Below are positions 1-7,687 of a DNA stretch of 10,790 nucleotides, in pieces. Where the stretch lies: NCBI GenBank assembly GCA_005877965.1, contig VBNP01000014.1, forward strand, positions 1,620-12,409, read 5' to 3'. Source of the stretch: Gammaproteobacteria bacterium (GTDB lineage: Bacteria; Pseudomonadota; Gammaproteobacteria; Steroidobacterales; Steroidobacteraceae). The notes below the pieces were generated by a model. That model saw only the letters and a program-made list of their open reading frames with translations. It was not told the origin of the DNA and ran no database searches. A program made the position numbers and the translations under genes. Position 1 is the stretch's first letter; the number at the start of each line of letters is the position of its first letter.

Positions 1-1787
<1,787 letters not shown>

Positions 1788-1810
1788 ACCCACCCGGATG
1801 ATGGGCATCA

Positions 1811-1854
1811 GCGGGCCGGGGAGAGTCGAAGCTCTCGCCGGCCCGCGTCCATTT
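1811..1854 (+). terminator. Rho-independent terminator after rpoC
   Basis: The left arm (1811-1825) and right arm (1832-1846) form a 15-bp GC-rich stem with a single internal G:G mismatch and a 6-base loop. A modest T-containing stretch (GTCCATTT) follows. It starts 24 bases after the rpoC stop and comes before the operator of the next gene, so it probably ends the rpoBC transcript. The T tract is weak, so some read-through is possible. Confidence 0.8.
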
Positions 1855-1865
1855 GGGCGGCGCCG

Positions 1866-1890
1866 ATATAGTTGACTCAGGCAACTATAT
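1866..1890. promoter_or_regulatory. Palindromic operator, probably for the MarR-GNAT regulator
   Basis: There is a perfect 9-bp inverted repeat (ATATAGTTG and CAACTATAT) separated by 7 bases. It stands out as an AT-rich island in GC-rich DNA, and its centre lies about 52 bases before the start codon at 1930. MarR-family dimers bind palindromes of this size and often repress their own genes; the TAGTTG...CAACTA core is the kind seen for this family. The left arm contains TATAGT, which could be a -10 element (no good -35 is seen at the matching distance). TTGACT at 1872-1877 could instead be a -35 with a poor -10. In either case a bound protein would cover the promoter. The palindrome is observed; autoregulation is inference. 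Confidence 0.7.
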
Positions 1891-1929
1891 GGGCAAGAGT
1901 GGCGCCTCCGCCCGCGAGAGGCGTGCGCG

Positions 1930-2910
1930 ATGCGCATTCCGAACGAGCAGATCGCGCAGGTGCGCGCCTTCAATCGTGATTACACGCGCCGCATCGGCGT
2001 GTTGTCGGAGGGACTGCTCGACAGCCCGTACTCGCTCACCGAAGTGCGCGTGATGTACGAGATCGCGCATCGCCCGGGCGTCCTGGCCGCCCGGCTGGCG
2101 GATGAGCTGGGGCTCGACCGCGGATACCTCAGTCGCATCCTCAAGGGCTTCGAGGCGAAGAGACTGCTGGCACGCACCGCCTCGGCCGCCGACGCACGGC
2201 GCCGGCACCTGCGGCTCACCCCTGCCGGCCGGCGGGTGTTCGCGCCCCTCGATCGCCGTTCGCAGCGGCAGGTTCGCTCGATGCTGTCGGGCCTCGACGG
2301 CTCGCGTCGGGCGGCGCTGCTGGAGGCGATGAGCGTCATCCGCGGCGCATTCAGTGCTCCCGCCGGACAGGCGCAGGTGTCGTTGCGCACGCACCGCCCC
2401 GGGGACATGGGCTGGGTGGTCGAGCGCCACGGCGCGCTGTACGCGCGCGAATACGGCTGGAACGAAGAGTTCGAGGCACTGGTGGCGGGGATCACCGCCG
2501 ATTTCATCCGCAAGCTCGACCCGGCGCGCGAGCGCTGCTGGATCGCAGAGAGTGCGGCGGGCCGCCGTCTGGGGTGCATTTTCCTGGTGGCGGGCGAGAG
2601 CGGCACCGCGAGACTGCGCCTGCTGCTGGTGGAGCCCGAGGCGCGCGGCCTCGGGCTGGGTCGGACGCTGGTCAGCGAGTGTGTGCGCTTCGCGCGCGCG
2701 GCGGGCTATGAGCGCATCGTCCTGTGGACACAGGAACACCTCGCGGCGGCCCGCCATCTGTACGAGCAGGCGGGTTTCACGCGAACGGCGCGCGAACCCC
2801 ATCGCAGCTTCGGCAAGCACCTCGTCGGGGAGACCTGGCAGCTCGACCTGACAGGTCGCGGCGCTGCGGCGGCCCGCGCAGCCGCCGGCGGCCGTTCCCG
2901 CGCGACATGA
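1930..2910 (+). CDS. Bifunctional MarR-family winged-helix regulator / GNAT N-acetyltransferase
   Basis: 326-residue fusion. Residues ~1-145 form a MarR winged helix-turn-helix: the recognition-helix region LADELGLDRGYLSRIL spans about residues 56-71, and the wing is rich in Arg, ending HLRLTPAG at ~93-100. Residues ~150-316 are a GNAT domain with the acetyl-CoA pyrophosphate loop in motif A (VEPEARGLGLGRTL, ~234-247) and a typical C-terminal LYEQAGF block. An Ala/Arg-rich tail of about 18 residues follows. This MarR-GNAT architecture is widespread in proteobacteria; the substrate acetylated is generally unknown. The ATG at 1930 is preceded by a GAGAGG ribosome-binding site 8 bases upstream, and the palindromic operator at 1866-1890 suggests negative autoregulation. 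It lies 83 bases upstream of an exported methyltransferase gene on the same strand. The fold assignment is firm, but the ligand and acetylation target cannot be read from the sequence. Confidence 0.93.
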   Translation: MRIPNEQIAQVRAFNRDYTRRIGVLSEGLLDSPYSLTEVRVMYEIAHRPGVLAARLADELGLDRGYLSRILKGFEAKRLLARTASAADARRRHLRLTPAGRRVFAPLDRRSQRQVRSMLSGLDGSRRAALLEAMSVIRGAFSAPAGQAQVSLRTHRPGDMGWVVERHGALYAREYGWNEEFEALVAGITADFIRKLDPARERCWIAESAAGRRLGCIFLVAGESGTARLRLLLVEPEARGLGLGRTLVSECVRFARAAGYERIVLWTQEHLAAARHLYEQAGFTRTAREPHRSFGKHLVGETWQLDLTGRGAAAARAAAGGRSRAT

Positions 2911-2954
2911 CGCCTGGTGAACGCGGCGAAGCGATAGTGAGAGCTGTGGCGCCC

Positions 2955-2963
2955 TGCTACAGT
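2955..2963 (+). promoter_or_regulatory. Candidate extended -10 promoter for the first methyltransferase gene
   Basis: TGC-TACAGT is an extended -10 pattern (TGn followed by a 4/6 match to TATAAT) placed 29 bases before the ATG at 2993. No recognisable -35 element is seen upstream. It could give the methyltransferase its own transcript, apart from read-through from the regulator gene. Confidence 0.35.
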
Positions 2964-2992
2964 GCGCGGGCACTGCAGGGAGGGCGACTTAC

Positions 2993-3781
2993 ATGGTACG
3001 TGCAACGATCCTCGCCAGCGGCTCCGCGCTCGCCGCGGCCCTGGCCGTGAGCGTCGTGTACGCGGGACACGGATCTTCACGAGGGCCGGTTACGCCGCCC
3101 TACATCACCAAGGCGGTCGGCGACAGCGCGCGGCCGGAAGCGGACACCCGGCGCGACGCGGATCGCCATCCGGCCCTGACTCTCGCCTTCGCGGGCGTCA
3201 AACGCGGCGACCAGGTGGCCGAGTTGATTCCGGGCGGAGGATATTTCACGCGCCTGTTGAGCGCCGTGGTTGGGCCCCAGGGCAAGGTCTACGCGCTGGT
3301 GCCGCCGCGCCGCGCCGATGCGCCCGCCGATCAACCCGATCCGGCGGCTCGCCTGCAGCCGATCACCTCCGACAGCCACTACAGCAACGTGACGGTGAGT
3401 GTGCAGAAGGTCGCGCAGCTCGAGCTGCCGCACGGCCTCGATCTGGTGTGGACGTCGCTGAACTATCACGACTTTCACAACGTGCCCGACATCCAGGTCG
3501 CCGACATCGACAAGGCGGTGTTCAAGGCCCTGAGGCCGGGCGGCGTGTACCTGGTGCTCGATCACGCCGCGCAAGCCGGCTCGGGTTTCCGCGACACCTC
3601 GACCCTGCATCGCATCGACCCGGAGGCGGTGAAGAAGGAAGTCATGTCCGCGGGCTTCAGGTTCGAAGCCAGGAGCGACATCCTGCGCAACGGGGACGAT
3701 CCGCACACCGCCAAGGTATTCGATCCCGCCATTCGCGGCCACACCGATCAGTTCATCCTGAAGTTCCGCAAGCCGAAGTGA
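2993..3781 (+). CDS. Exported class I SAM-dependent methyltransferase-like protein (predicted methyltransferase, COG4798 type)
   Basis: 262 residues. The N-terminus is a Sec-type signal peptide: a short basic start, an Ala/Leu/Val-rich core, and a likely cut after VYA at residue 24. After this comes a Rossmann-fold methyltransferase. Motif I is VAELIPGGGYFTRLL at ~75-89 with an acidic residue ahead of the glycine-rich loop. The strand-4/5 region RPGGVYLVLDHAA is at ~171-183, and the family-typical LHRIDP is at ~195-200. It is homologous over its length to the gene at 6278-7057. The start is fixed by AGGGAGGG at 2977-2984, 8 bases before the ATG. It lies downstream of the MarR-GNAT gene, which may control it by read-through. 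The signal peptide is odd for an enzyme that would need SAM, which is made in the cytoplasm. The substrate is unknown and methyl transfer has to be taken as a prediction. Its last 29 bases overlap the 3' end of the opposing DUF1810 gene. Confidence 0.88.
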   Translation: MVRATILASGSALAAALAVSVVYAGHGSSRGPVTPPYITKAVGDSARPEADTRRDADRHPALTLAFAGVKRGDQVAELIPGGGYFTRLLSAVVGPQGKVYALVPPRRADAPADQPDPAARLQPITSDSHYSNVTVSVQKVAQLELPHGLDLVWTSLNYHDFHNVPDIQVADIDKAVFKALRPGGVYLVLDHAAQAGSGFRDTSTLHRIDPEAVKKEVMSAGFRFEARSDILRNGDDPHTAKVFDPAIRGHTDQFILKFRKPK

Positions 3782-4241
3782 GGAGCCTGCGGGTGAGGGG
3801 ATCAGCCTCACCCCCGAAGTACCGGCGCAGCGCCTCGCGGAACGGTTGCGCTCCTGCGGCATCGCCCGCATTCGCCGTGCCGGCCCCGTGGCCCGCATCC
3901 GCTGCCGCGCGCTCGAACAGCGTCATGCACGAGCGGAATTTCAGGTGATCGGGGTAGCCGAAGATCTCCTCAATCGTACGCCCCTCGATCCGGTTCACCA
4001 GCCGCGCGCACTCGCGCAACCGCTCGCCCAGGACCTCGTGCGCAAGGTAGGCGCGCGCTTCCTCGAGCGAGGTGATGGCGTAGTGGCGTGCGGTCGGGCT
4101 CGAGCCCAGGCCCCGAAGCTGCGGAAAGACGAACCACATCCAGTGGCTTTGCTTGCGGCCGGCGGCGAGCTCGGCAAGCACCCGGTCGAACACCGGCTCT
4201 TGTGCCTCGACAAAGCGTGTCAGGTCGTACCGATCGTCCAT
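3753..4241 (-). CDS. DUF1810 family protein of unknown function
   Basis: 162 residues from the ATG at 4241. The family signature is clear: YDLTRFVEAQEPVFDRVLAE at ~5-24, GRKQSHWMWFVFPQL at ~28-42, YAITSLEEARAYLAHEVLG at ~54-72, IFGYPDHLKFRSCMTLF at ~93-109 and RYFGGEADPLT at ~140-150. No function is established for DUF1810; automated labels such as calpastatin that appear on some members should not be trusted. There is no signal peptide, so it is cytosolic. An Ala/Gly-rich stretch (~115-131) interrupts the C-terminal part and looks like a flexible insertion. A longer frame starts at GTG 4280, but a TAGAAT -10 at 4291-4286 would put the transcript start at about 4279. This makes the ATG at 4241, right before the conserved domain, the better choice, though its ribosome-binding site is weak. 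Its 3' end overlaps the convergent methyltransferase gene by 29 bases. Confidence 0.88.
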   Translation of the reverse strand: MDDRYDLTRFVEAQEPVFDRVLAELAAGRKQSHWMWFVFPQLRGLGSSPTARHYAITSLEEARAYLAHEVLGERLRECARLVNRIEGRTIEEIFGYPDHLKFRSCMTLFERAAADAGHGAGTANAGDAAGAQPFREALRRYFGGEADPLTRRLLTSACGTSG

Positions 4242-4285
4242 CGCTGACGCCGTCGCCGCCGACCATGATCCGGCGTTCACGGACG

Positions 4286-4291
4286 ATTCTA
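4286..4291 (-). promoter_or_regulatory. Candidate -10 element for the DUF1810 gene
   Basis: On the minus strand the sequence reads TAGAAT, a 5/6 match to the sigma-70 -10 box and the same hexamer as in the rpsL promoter. It sits 44 bases upstream of the ATG at 4241. The -35 region 16-18 bases further up is poor. The rest of the 183-base divergent region between DUF1810 and the amidohydrolase (4242-4424) shows no further gene. Confidence 0.4.
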
Positions 4292-4392
4292 CCGCTCATC
4301 GGGCGTTGTGGAACGAACCGGCCGCGGCGCCGGCTGCGGACTCATGGAGCGCGCCCGCCGCCGGCCGGGCGGTTTGACGGGCTCGGGACGGC

Positions 4393-4401
4393 TGACATAG
4401 A
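4393..4401 (+). promoter_or_regulatory. Weak candidate -10 element for the amidohydrolase gene
   Basis: TGA-CATAGA resembles an extended -10 box (TGn plus a partial TATAAT match), 23 bases before the ATG at 4425. No -35 is recognisable. This is offered only because it is the best match in the divergent intergenic region. Confidence 0.25.
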
Positions 4402-4424
4402 GTTTTGCGGAATCAGGGGATCTC

Positions 4425-6230
4425 ATGCCGTGTCCTAACACCGGCCTCGTGCGCGGTGCTCTTGCCGTGGTCCTGGCGCTGGCCGGGTGGCCCGCGTCCG
4501 CGGCGCCCGCGGATGCGGTGTATGTCAACGGTTACGTCTACACAGTCGACGGGAGCGACAGCGTTCAGCAAGCACTCGCGGTGCGCGACGGACGCATCGC
4601 CTACGTGGGTTCGAGCACCGGCGCCAGGGCTGTCGCCGGCGCCGCGACCCGGGTGATCGATCTGCAGGGGCGTGTGCTGATGCCCGGACTCGTCGACGGT
4701 CACATGCACCCGCTCGATGGCGGGACGGTGCTGTTGAAATGCAGTCTCAACTATGAACGACTGACCGTCGCGCAGATGCAGGCGCGCATCCAGGCCTGTC
4801 TCGATCAGACACAGGCGATGGAGCCCGACAAGTGGCTGGAAGTCGTCAACTGGTTTCGCGAGGCAATGCTGCCGAACGGGGTCGCCACCACCCGCGCCAC
4901 GCTGGATACGCTTAAAACCCGGCGTCCGATCCTGGTGATGTCTTCGTTCGGCCATACGGCACTCGTCAACACCCGAGCGCTGCAACTGGCGAACATCACC
5001 GCCCGCACGCCCGATCCGCTGGGCGGACGGATCGACCGCGACCCTTCCGGGACTCCTTCCGGCATCCTCGAGGACGCCGCCTTCGAGAAGGTGACGGCCC
5101 TCATTCCCAAGCCGGCGCCGGCCGAGGACTTGAAGGCCGTGGCGGCAGCCCTGGATGCGATGCGCAGACAGGGCGTCACGACATTTCTCGATGCCATGGC
5201 GACCCCGCAGACGCTGGCCGCGTTCGCGGGGGCACAGCAGCAGGGTCGGCTGACGGCGCGCGCGCATTTCGCGGTGCTGATCACGCCCGAGCAGGGTCGC
5301 GATCCGAAGCAGGCGGTCGCCACCGCCAGGGCGCTTGCCGGCAAGTACGATGAGGGCGAGCCCCGGCCGCGGCCAGGCATCACGGTACGCAACATCAAGC
5401 TCTTCATGGATGGCGTGATCACGGCGCCCGCCTGCACCGGCGCCATGCTGAGGCCTTACTTCGCCAATGTGGGTACTGCCGCGGAGCCACGCTGGGCGCC
5501 GGGGAAGAGTCGCGGACCCGAGGTGTACTTCCCGGCGTCAGTGCTTCAGGAGTTGCTCATCGAGGCCGCCCGCGCAGGGTTGGAGCCGCACATGCACGCG
5601 GACGGTGACCGCGCCGTGCATGAGGCGCTGGATGGCGTGGCGGCGCTGCGCCAGGCGTTTCCCGGGAGTGTCGTTCGCGCGGCCATCGCACACGATGAGA
5701 TCGTGGATCCCGCCGACTTCCCGCGTTACCAGCAGCTGGATGCCATTGCGGTCCTGTCCTTCCAGTGGGAGAAGCCGGCGCCGGACACTCTCGATGGTGC
5801 GCAGGATTATCTGGGACCGCAGCGCTTCCAATACCTGGAGCCCGCGGGCTATCTGGCGGCGGCCGGTGCGCGCATCGCCTACGGCAGCGACTGGCCGGTC
5901 GATCCGCTCGACGAGTGGTTTGCTCTCAAGGTAGCGGTGACGCGCGAGAACGACCCGGCGGCGGGCGCGAAATACGCCGGCCGGCTGGGGTCGGACACCG
6001 GACTCACGCTGCCGGCTGCGCTGCGCGCCATCACCGCCAACTCCTCCTACGAGCTGCACGCGGAGCATGAGGTGGGCTCGCTCGAGGTCGGCAAGCTCGC
6101 CGATTTCATCGTACTCGACCGCAATGTCTTCAGGATTCCGCCGCGACAGATTGCGGATGTGAAGGTTCTGCTCACGGTGGTCGGAGGACAAGCCGTGTAC
6201 GGCGCACCGCCGTTCGCGCAGGCAGACTAG
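4425..6230 (+). CDS. Exported YtcJ-like metal-dependent amidohydrolase (amidohydrolase family 3)
   Basis: 601 residues, full length for the family. A signal peptide is evident (hydrophobic core ~11-22, cut after ASA at ~26), so it probably works in the periplasm or envelope. The mature protein begins with the typical AVYVNGYVYTVD strand of the composite amidohydrolase fold. Metal-site residues can be followed in order: HMH at 93-95 in DGHMHPLDGG, the probable carboxylated Lys at 325 (NIKLFMDG), His at 389/391 (EPHMHADGD), His423 (AIAHDEI) and Asp489 (GSDWPVDPLDEW). The C-terminal strand block (GSLEVGKLADFIVLDRNVF) closes the fold. The family hydrolyses C-N bonds of amides, formamides or cyclic imides; the substrate here cannot be told from the sequence. 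AGGGGA at 4415-4420 is close (4 bases) to the ATG. The gene stands alone: divergent from DUF1810 and convergent with the second methyltransferase gene, so it seems to be its own transcription unit. Confidence 0.93.
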   Translation: MPCPNTGLVRGALAVVLALAGWPASAAPADAVYVNGYVYTVDGSDSVQQALAVRDGRIAYVGSSTGARAVAGAATRVIDLQGRVLMPGLVDGHMHPLDGGTVLLKCSLNYERLTVAQMQARIQACLDQTQAMEPDKWLEVVNWFREAMLPNGVATTRATLDTLKTRRPILVMSSFGHTALVNTRALQLANITARTPDPLGGRIDRDPSGTPSGILEDAAFEKVTALIPKPAPAEDLKAVAAALDAMRRQGVTTFLDAMATPQTLAAFAGAQQQGRLTARAHFAVLITPEQGRDPKQAVATARALAGKYDEGEPRPRPGITVRNIKLFMDGVITAPACTGAMLRPYFANVGTAAEPRWAPGKSRGPEVYFPASVLQELLIEAARAGLEPHMHADGDRAVHEALDGVAALRQAFPGSVVRAAIAHDEIVDPADFPRYQQLDAIAVLSFQWEKPAPDTLDGAQDYLGPQRFQYLEPAGYLAAAGARIAYGSDWPVDPLDEWFALKVAVTRENDPAAGAKYAGRLGSDTGLTLPAALRAITANSSYELHAEHEVGSLEVGKLADFIVLDRNVFRIPPRQIADVKVLLTVVGGQAVYGAPPFAQAD

Positions 6231-6260
6231 CGGGCCGTTTGCGGCAGTCAGCGCGATCGG

Positions 6261-6275
6261 GCGCCCACGGGGCGC
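6261..6275. terminator. Possible bidirectional terminator hairpin between convergent genes
   Basis: GCGCCC and GGGCGC form a perfect 6-bp stem with a 3-base loop in the 47-base gap between the amidohydrolase stop and the end of the minus-strand methyltransferase gene. On + it is followed by a loosely T-rich stretch (GTTGTTTG, 6283-6290). CAGCGC upstream (6249-6254) could pair with GCGCTG (6273-6278) to form a competing stem. There is no proper T tract on either side, so this is a weak call made mainly on position. Confidence 0.3.
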
Positions 6276-6277
6276 TG

Positions 6278-7057
6278 CTAGCGTTGTTTGTGAAACACCA
6301 TCACGAAGCGGTCGGTCTTGCCGACCATCGGTCCCTTGTAGGTGATCAGCTCGCGCGGATCATCCGGCCGGCGCAGCACCTCGCTCCTGGAAACGTAAGT
6401 GAAGCCGTGCTTCTCGAAATCACGCCGGGCGTATTCCTCGTCGATGCGGTGGATCCGGCCGGCATCCGCGGCCCCGGTGCCGGCCTTGGCCGAATGGTCG
6501 ACGAGCAGCAGCACGCCGCCCGGCTTCAACGCGCGCGCGATCTCATCCAGCACGAGGTTGGGATCCATCTTCGGCCACGGGCCCTCGGTGGCGACCCAGT
6601 ACAGGTCGTGATAGACCTTGATCAGCAGGATGGCATCGAGCGAGTGGTCGGGAATATCCAGGTGCTCGACCTCCATGGTGCGATGCTCGACGTTCGGCAG
6701 CCGCCCGTTCGCCAGGCGCTGCTGCCAGGCGTTGTCGCTCCAGTGGTCGTAGGCGGCGTTGTTGATGAGCAGCACGTGCCCCTTGGGGCCCACGAGGTAG
6801 CTGAGCAGCTCGCTGTAGTAGCCGTCGGCGGCGAGGAAGTCCGCGACGTGCATCCCCGGCTTGATCGCGGCGAGCCGCAGCACGTCGGCGGGATGATCGA
6901 GCGCGTCGCGCTTGAGATCGTCGCTGCTGCGGCCGACATGTCCGACGGCGGCGTCATAGACGTCGGAGGCCCGTGCGTTGGCGCCCGCGAGCGCGGCGGC
7001 GCCGAGCAGGGCCACGAAGACGGCAGCGCGGCGGGTCGCGAAGGTCAGGGCTGACAT
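6278..7057 (-). CDS. Second exported class I methyltransferase-like protein (COG4798 type)
   Basis: 259 residues. The signal peptide has an RR-containing n-region (FATRR), an Ala/Leu/Val core and a likely cut after ARA at ~30. The Rossmann part shares the order of motifs with the protein at 2993-3781: KPGMHVADFLAADGYYSELL (~66-85) at motif I, KPGGVLLLVDHSAKAGTG (~178-195), then IHRID (~202-206) and a Ser-Glu-Val-Leu-Arg block near the end. The motif I loop reads LAADGYY, lacking the usual glycine-rich loop that the other copy retains, so SAM binding is less certain here. The start at ATG 7057 has an ideal TAGGAG 7 bases upstream, and that site lies inside the last codons of the GNAT gene. The two genes overlap by 13 bases and are probably translationally coupled. 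Substrate and true activity are unknown. Confidence 0.88.
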   Translation of the reverse strand: MSALTFATRRAAVFVALLGAAALAGANARASDVYDAAVGHVGRSSDDLKRDALDHPADVLRLAAIKPGMHVADFLAADGYYSELLSYLVGPKGHVLLINNAAYDHWSDNAWQQRLANGRLPNVEHRTMEVEHLDIPDHSLDAILLIKVYHDLYWVATEGPWPKMDPNLVLDEIARALKPGGVLLLVDHSAKAGTGAADAGRIHRIDEEYARRDFEKHGFTYVSRSEVLRRPDDPRELITYKGPMVGKTDRFVMVFHKQR

Positions 7058-7512
7058 GCTGTGGCTCCTAGGAACTTATCCAGCAGCTCGTATCCCGCAC
7101 GGGCCGTGTAACCGCGGTGTTGATAGAAGGCGCGCGCGGCAGTGTTCCCGACCCGCAGCTGCAGCTGCAACCGGACACAGCCGCGGGCGGTGAGTGCCGT
7201 CTCCGCCGCTGCCAGCAGCTGCCGCCCGGCGCCGTGTGAGCGCGCTTCCGGCAGCAGGAAGAATTCGTCGATCTCACCCATGAGACCCTGGTGCTCGACG
7301 CTCAGCACCAGCACGGCAATCAGGTAGCCGACGAGCCGCGCGTCCGACTCCGCCACCCAGACCGCTCCCAGCCGCGGCTCGGCCAGCAGCCGCTGCAGCA
7401 CGAGCTCGACGCGCAGCGCCGCGAAGCCCGCGATGCCCTCGAACTCCCAGTAACGGCGCACCAGCGCGAGCAGCGCCGGGATATCGTTCGGGGTAGCGGG
7501 GCGGACGTTCAT
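7045..7512 (-). CDS. GNAT family N-acetyltransferase
   Basis: 155 residues from ATG 7512, a normal size for a single-domain GNAT. The protein opens with the typical first strand (MNVRPATPNDIPALLALV). Motif A is EFFLLPEARSHGAGRQLL at ~83-100, carrying the RxxGxG acetyl-CoA loop. The motif B block NTAARAFYQHRGYTA is at ~123-137. There is no signal peptide, so it is cytoplasmic. The open frame extends to 7677, but the extra 55 residues are Gly/Pro/Arg-rich, do not look like a GNAT, and would run into the rpsL promoter, so the ATG at 7512 is preferred (GGTAAGG is close upstream). It is the first gene of a two-gene minus-strand unit with the overlapping methyltransferase. The acetyl acceptor (small molecule, amino acid or protein N-terminus) cannot be told. 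Confidence 0.88.
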   Translation of the reverse strand: MNVRPATPNDIPALLALVRRYWEFEGIAGFAALRVELVLQRLLAEPRLGAVWVAESDARLVGYLIAVLVLSVEHQGLMGEIDEFFLLPEARSHGAGRQLLAAAETALTARGCVRLQLQLRVGNTAARAFYQHRGYTARAGYELLDKFLGATACQP

Positions 7513-7561
7513 TGCCTTACCGCGATCAGAGCGCGGCGGCACGGCCCCGCCGTAGCGCCCG

Positions 7562-7567
7562 ATGATA
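7562..7567 (-). promoter_or_regulatory. Candidate -10 element for the GNAT-methyltransferase pair
   Basis: The minus strand reads TATCAT, a 5/6 match to the sigma-70 -10 box, 49 bases upstream of the GNAT start codon. No good -35 element is seen 16-18 bases further upstream. It would fire away from the rpsL promoter, with about 90 bases between the two -10/-35 regions. Confidence 0.35.
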
Positions 7568-7569
7568 CA

Positions 7570-7654
7570 GGGGCAGGACGTGCAGTGCGGCGGGCCTGAG
7601 CCTGCCCCGGGCGCTGCGGCAGGGGACCCCCGGGAGACCCTGCTCCCCTCCCGG
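7570..7654. repeat. Cluster of GC-rich inverted repeats between divergent promoters
   Basis: Several overlapping perfect inverted repeats are packed here: GGGGCAGG/CCTGCCCC (7570-7577 with 7601-7608, 23 bases apart), GCAGGG/CCCTGC (7619-7624 with 7638-7643), AGGGGA/TCCCCT (7621-7626 with 7644-7649) and CCGGGAG/CTCCCGG (7630-7636 with 7648-7654). They end just before the rpsL -35 box. They could be binding sites, remnants of terminators, or a result of skewed composition. Nothing coding is seen in this stretch. Confidence 0.45.
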
Positions 7655-7657
7655 CGG

Positions 7658-7686
7658 TTGACACCCCGAGCCCCCATACCTAGAAT
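7658..7686 (+). promoter_or_regulatory. Strong sigma-70 promoter of the str operon (rpsL-rpsG-fusA)
   Basis: A perfect -35 box TTGACA (7658-7663), a 17-base spacer and a -10 box TAGAAT (7681-7686, 5/6 match) make this the best promoter in the window. Transcription would start near 7692-7694 and give a leader of about 140 bases before rpsL. Its strength and position suit the main promoter of a ribosomal protein operon, and it implies the str genes do not depend on read-through from rpoBC. Confidence 0.85.
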
Positions 7687-7687
7687 C

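Noticed and set aside
2842..2905. GC-rich inverted repeat (CGGCGGC/GCCGCCG) near the end of the MarR-GNAT gene as a terminator
   Set aside because: It lies in the Ala/Arg-rich tail codons before the stop and has no T tract; simple alanine-codon repetition accounts for it.
3791..3813. Perfect 8-bp hairpin (GGGTGAGG/CCTCACCC) 10 bases after the first methyltransferase stop, as a terminator
   Set aside because: It has no T tract, lies wholly inside the DUF1810 coding sequence, and encodes the conserved GGEADPLT segment of that family. Coding constraint explains it, though a minor role in 3'-end stability cannot be excluded.
1788..7657. Recent genomic island, prophage or defence system between rpoC and rpsL
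   Set aside because: There is no integrase, transposase, direct-repeat boundary, tRNA target, toxin-antitoxin or nuclease/helicase gene, and base composition matches the flanks. No CRISPR-like spaced repeats were seen anywhere.
7513..7677. 55-residue N-terminal extension of the minus-strand GNAT
   Set aside because: It is low-complexity Gly/Pro/Arg/Cys sequence without a family match, and it runs through the inverted repeats into the rpsL promoter. The ATG at 7512 gives a complete GNAT.
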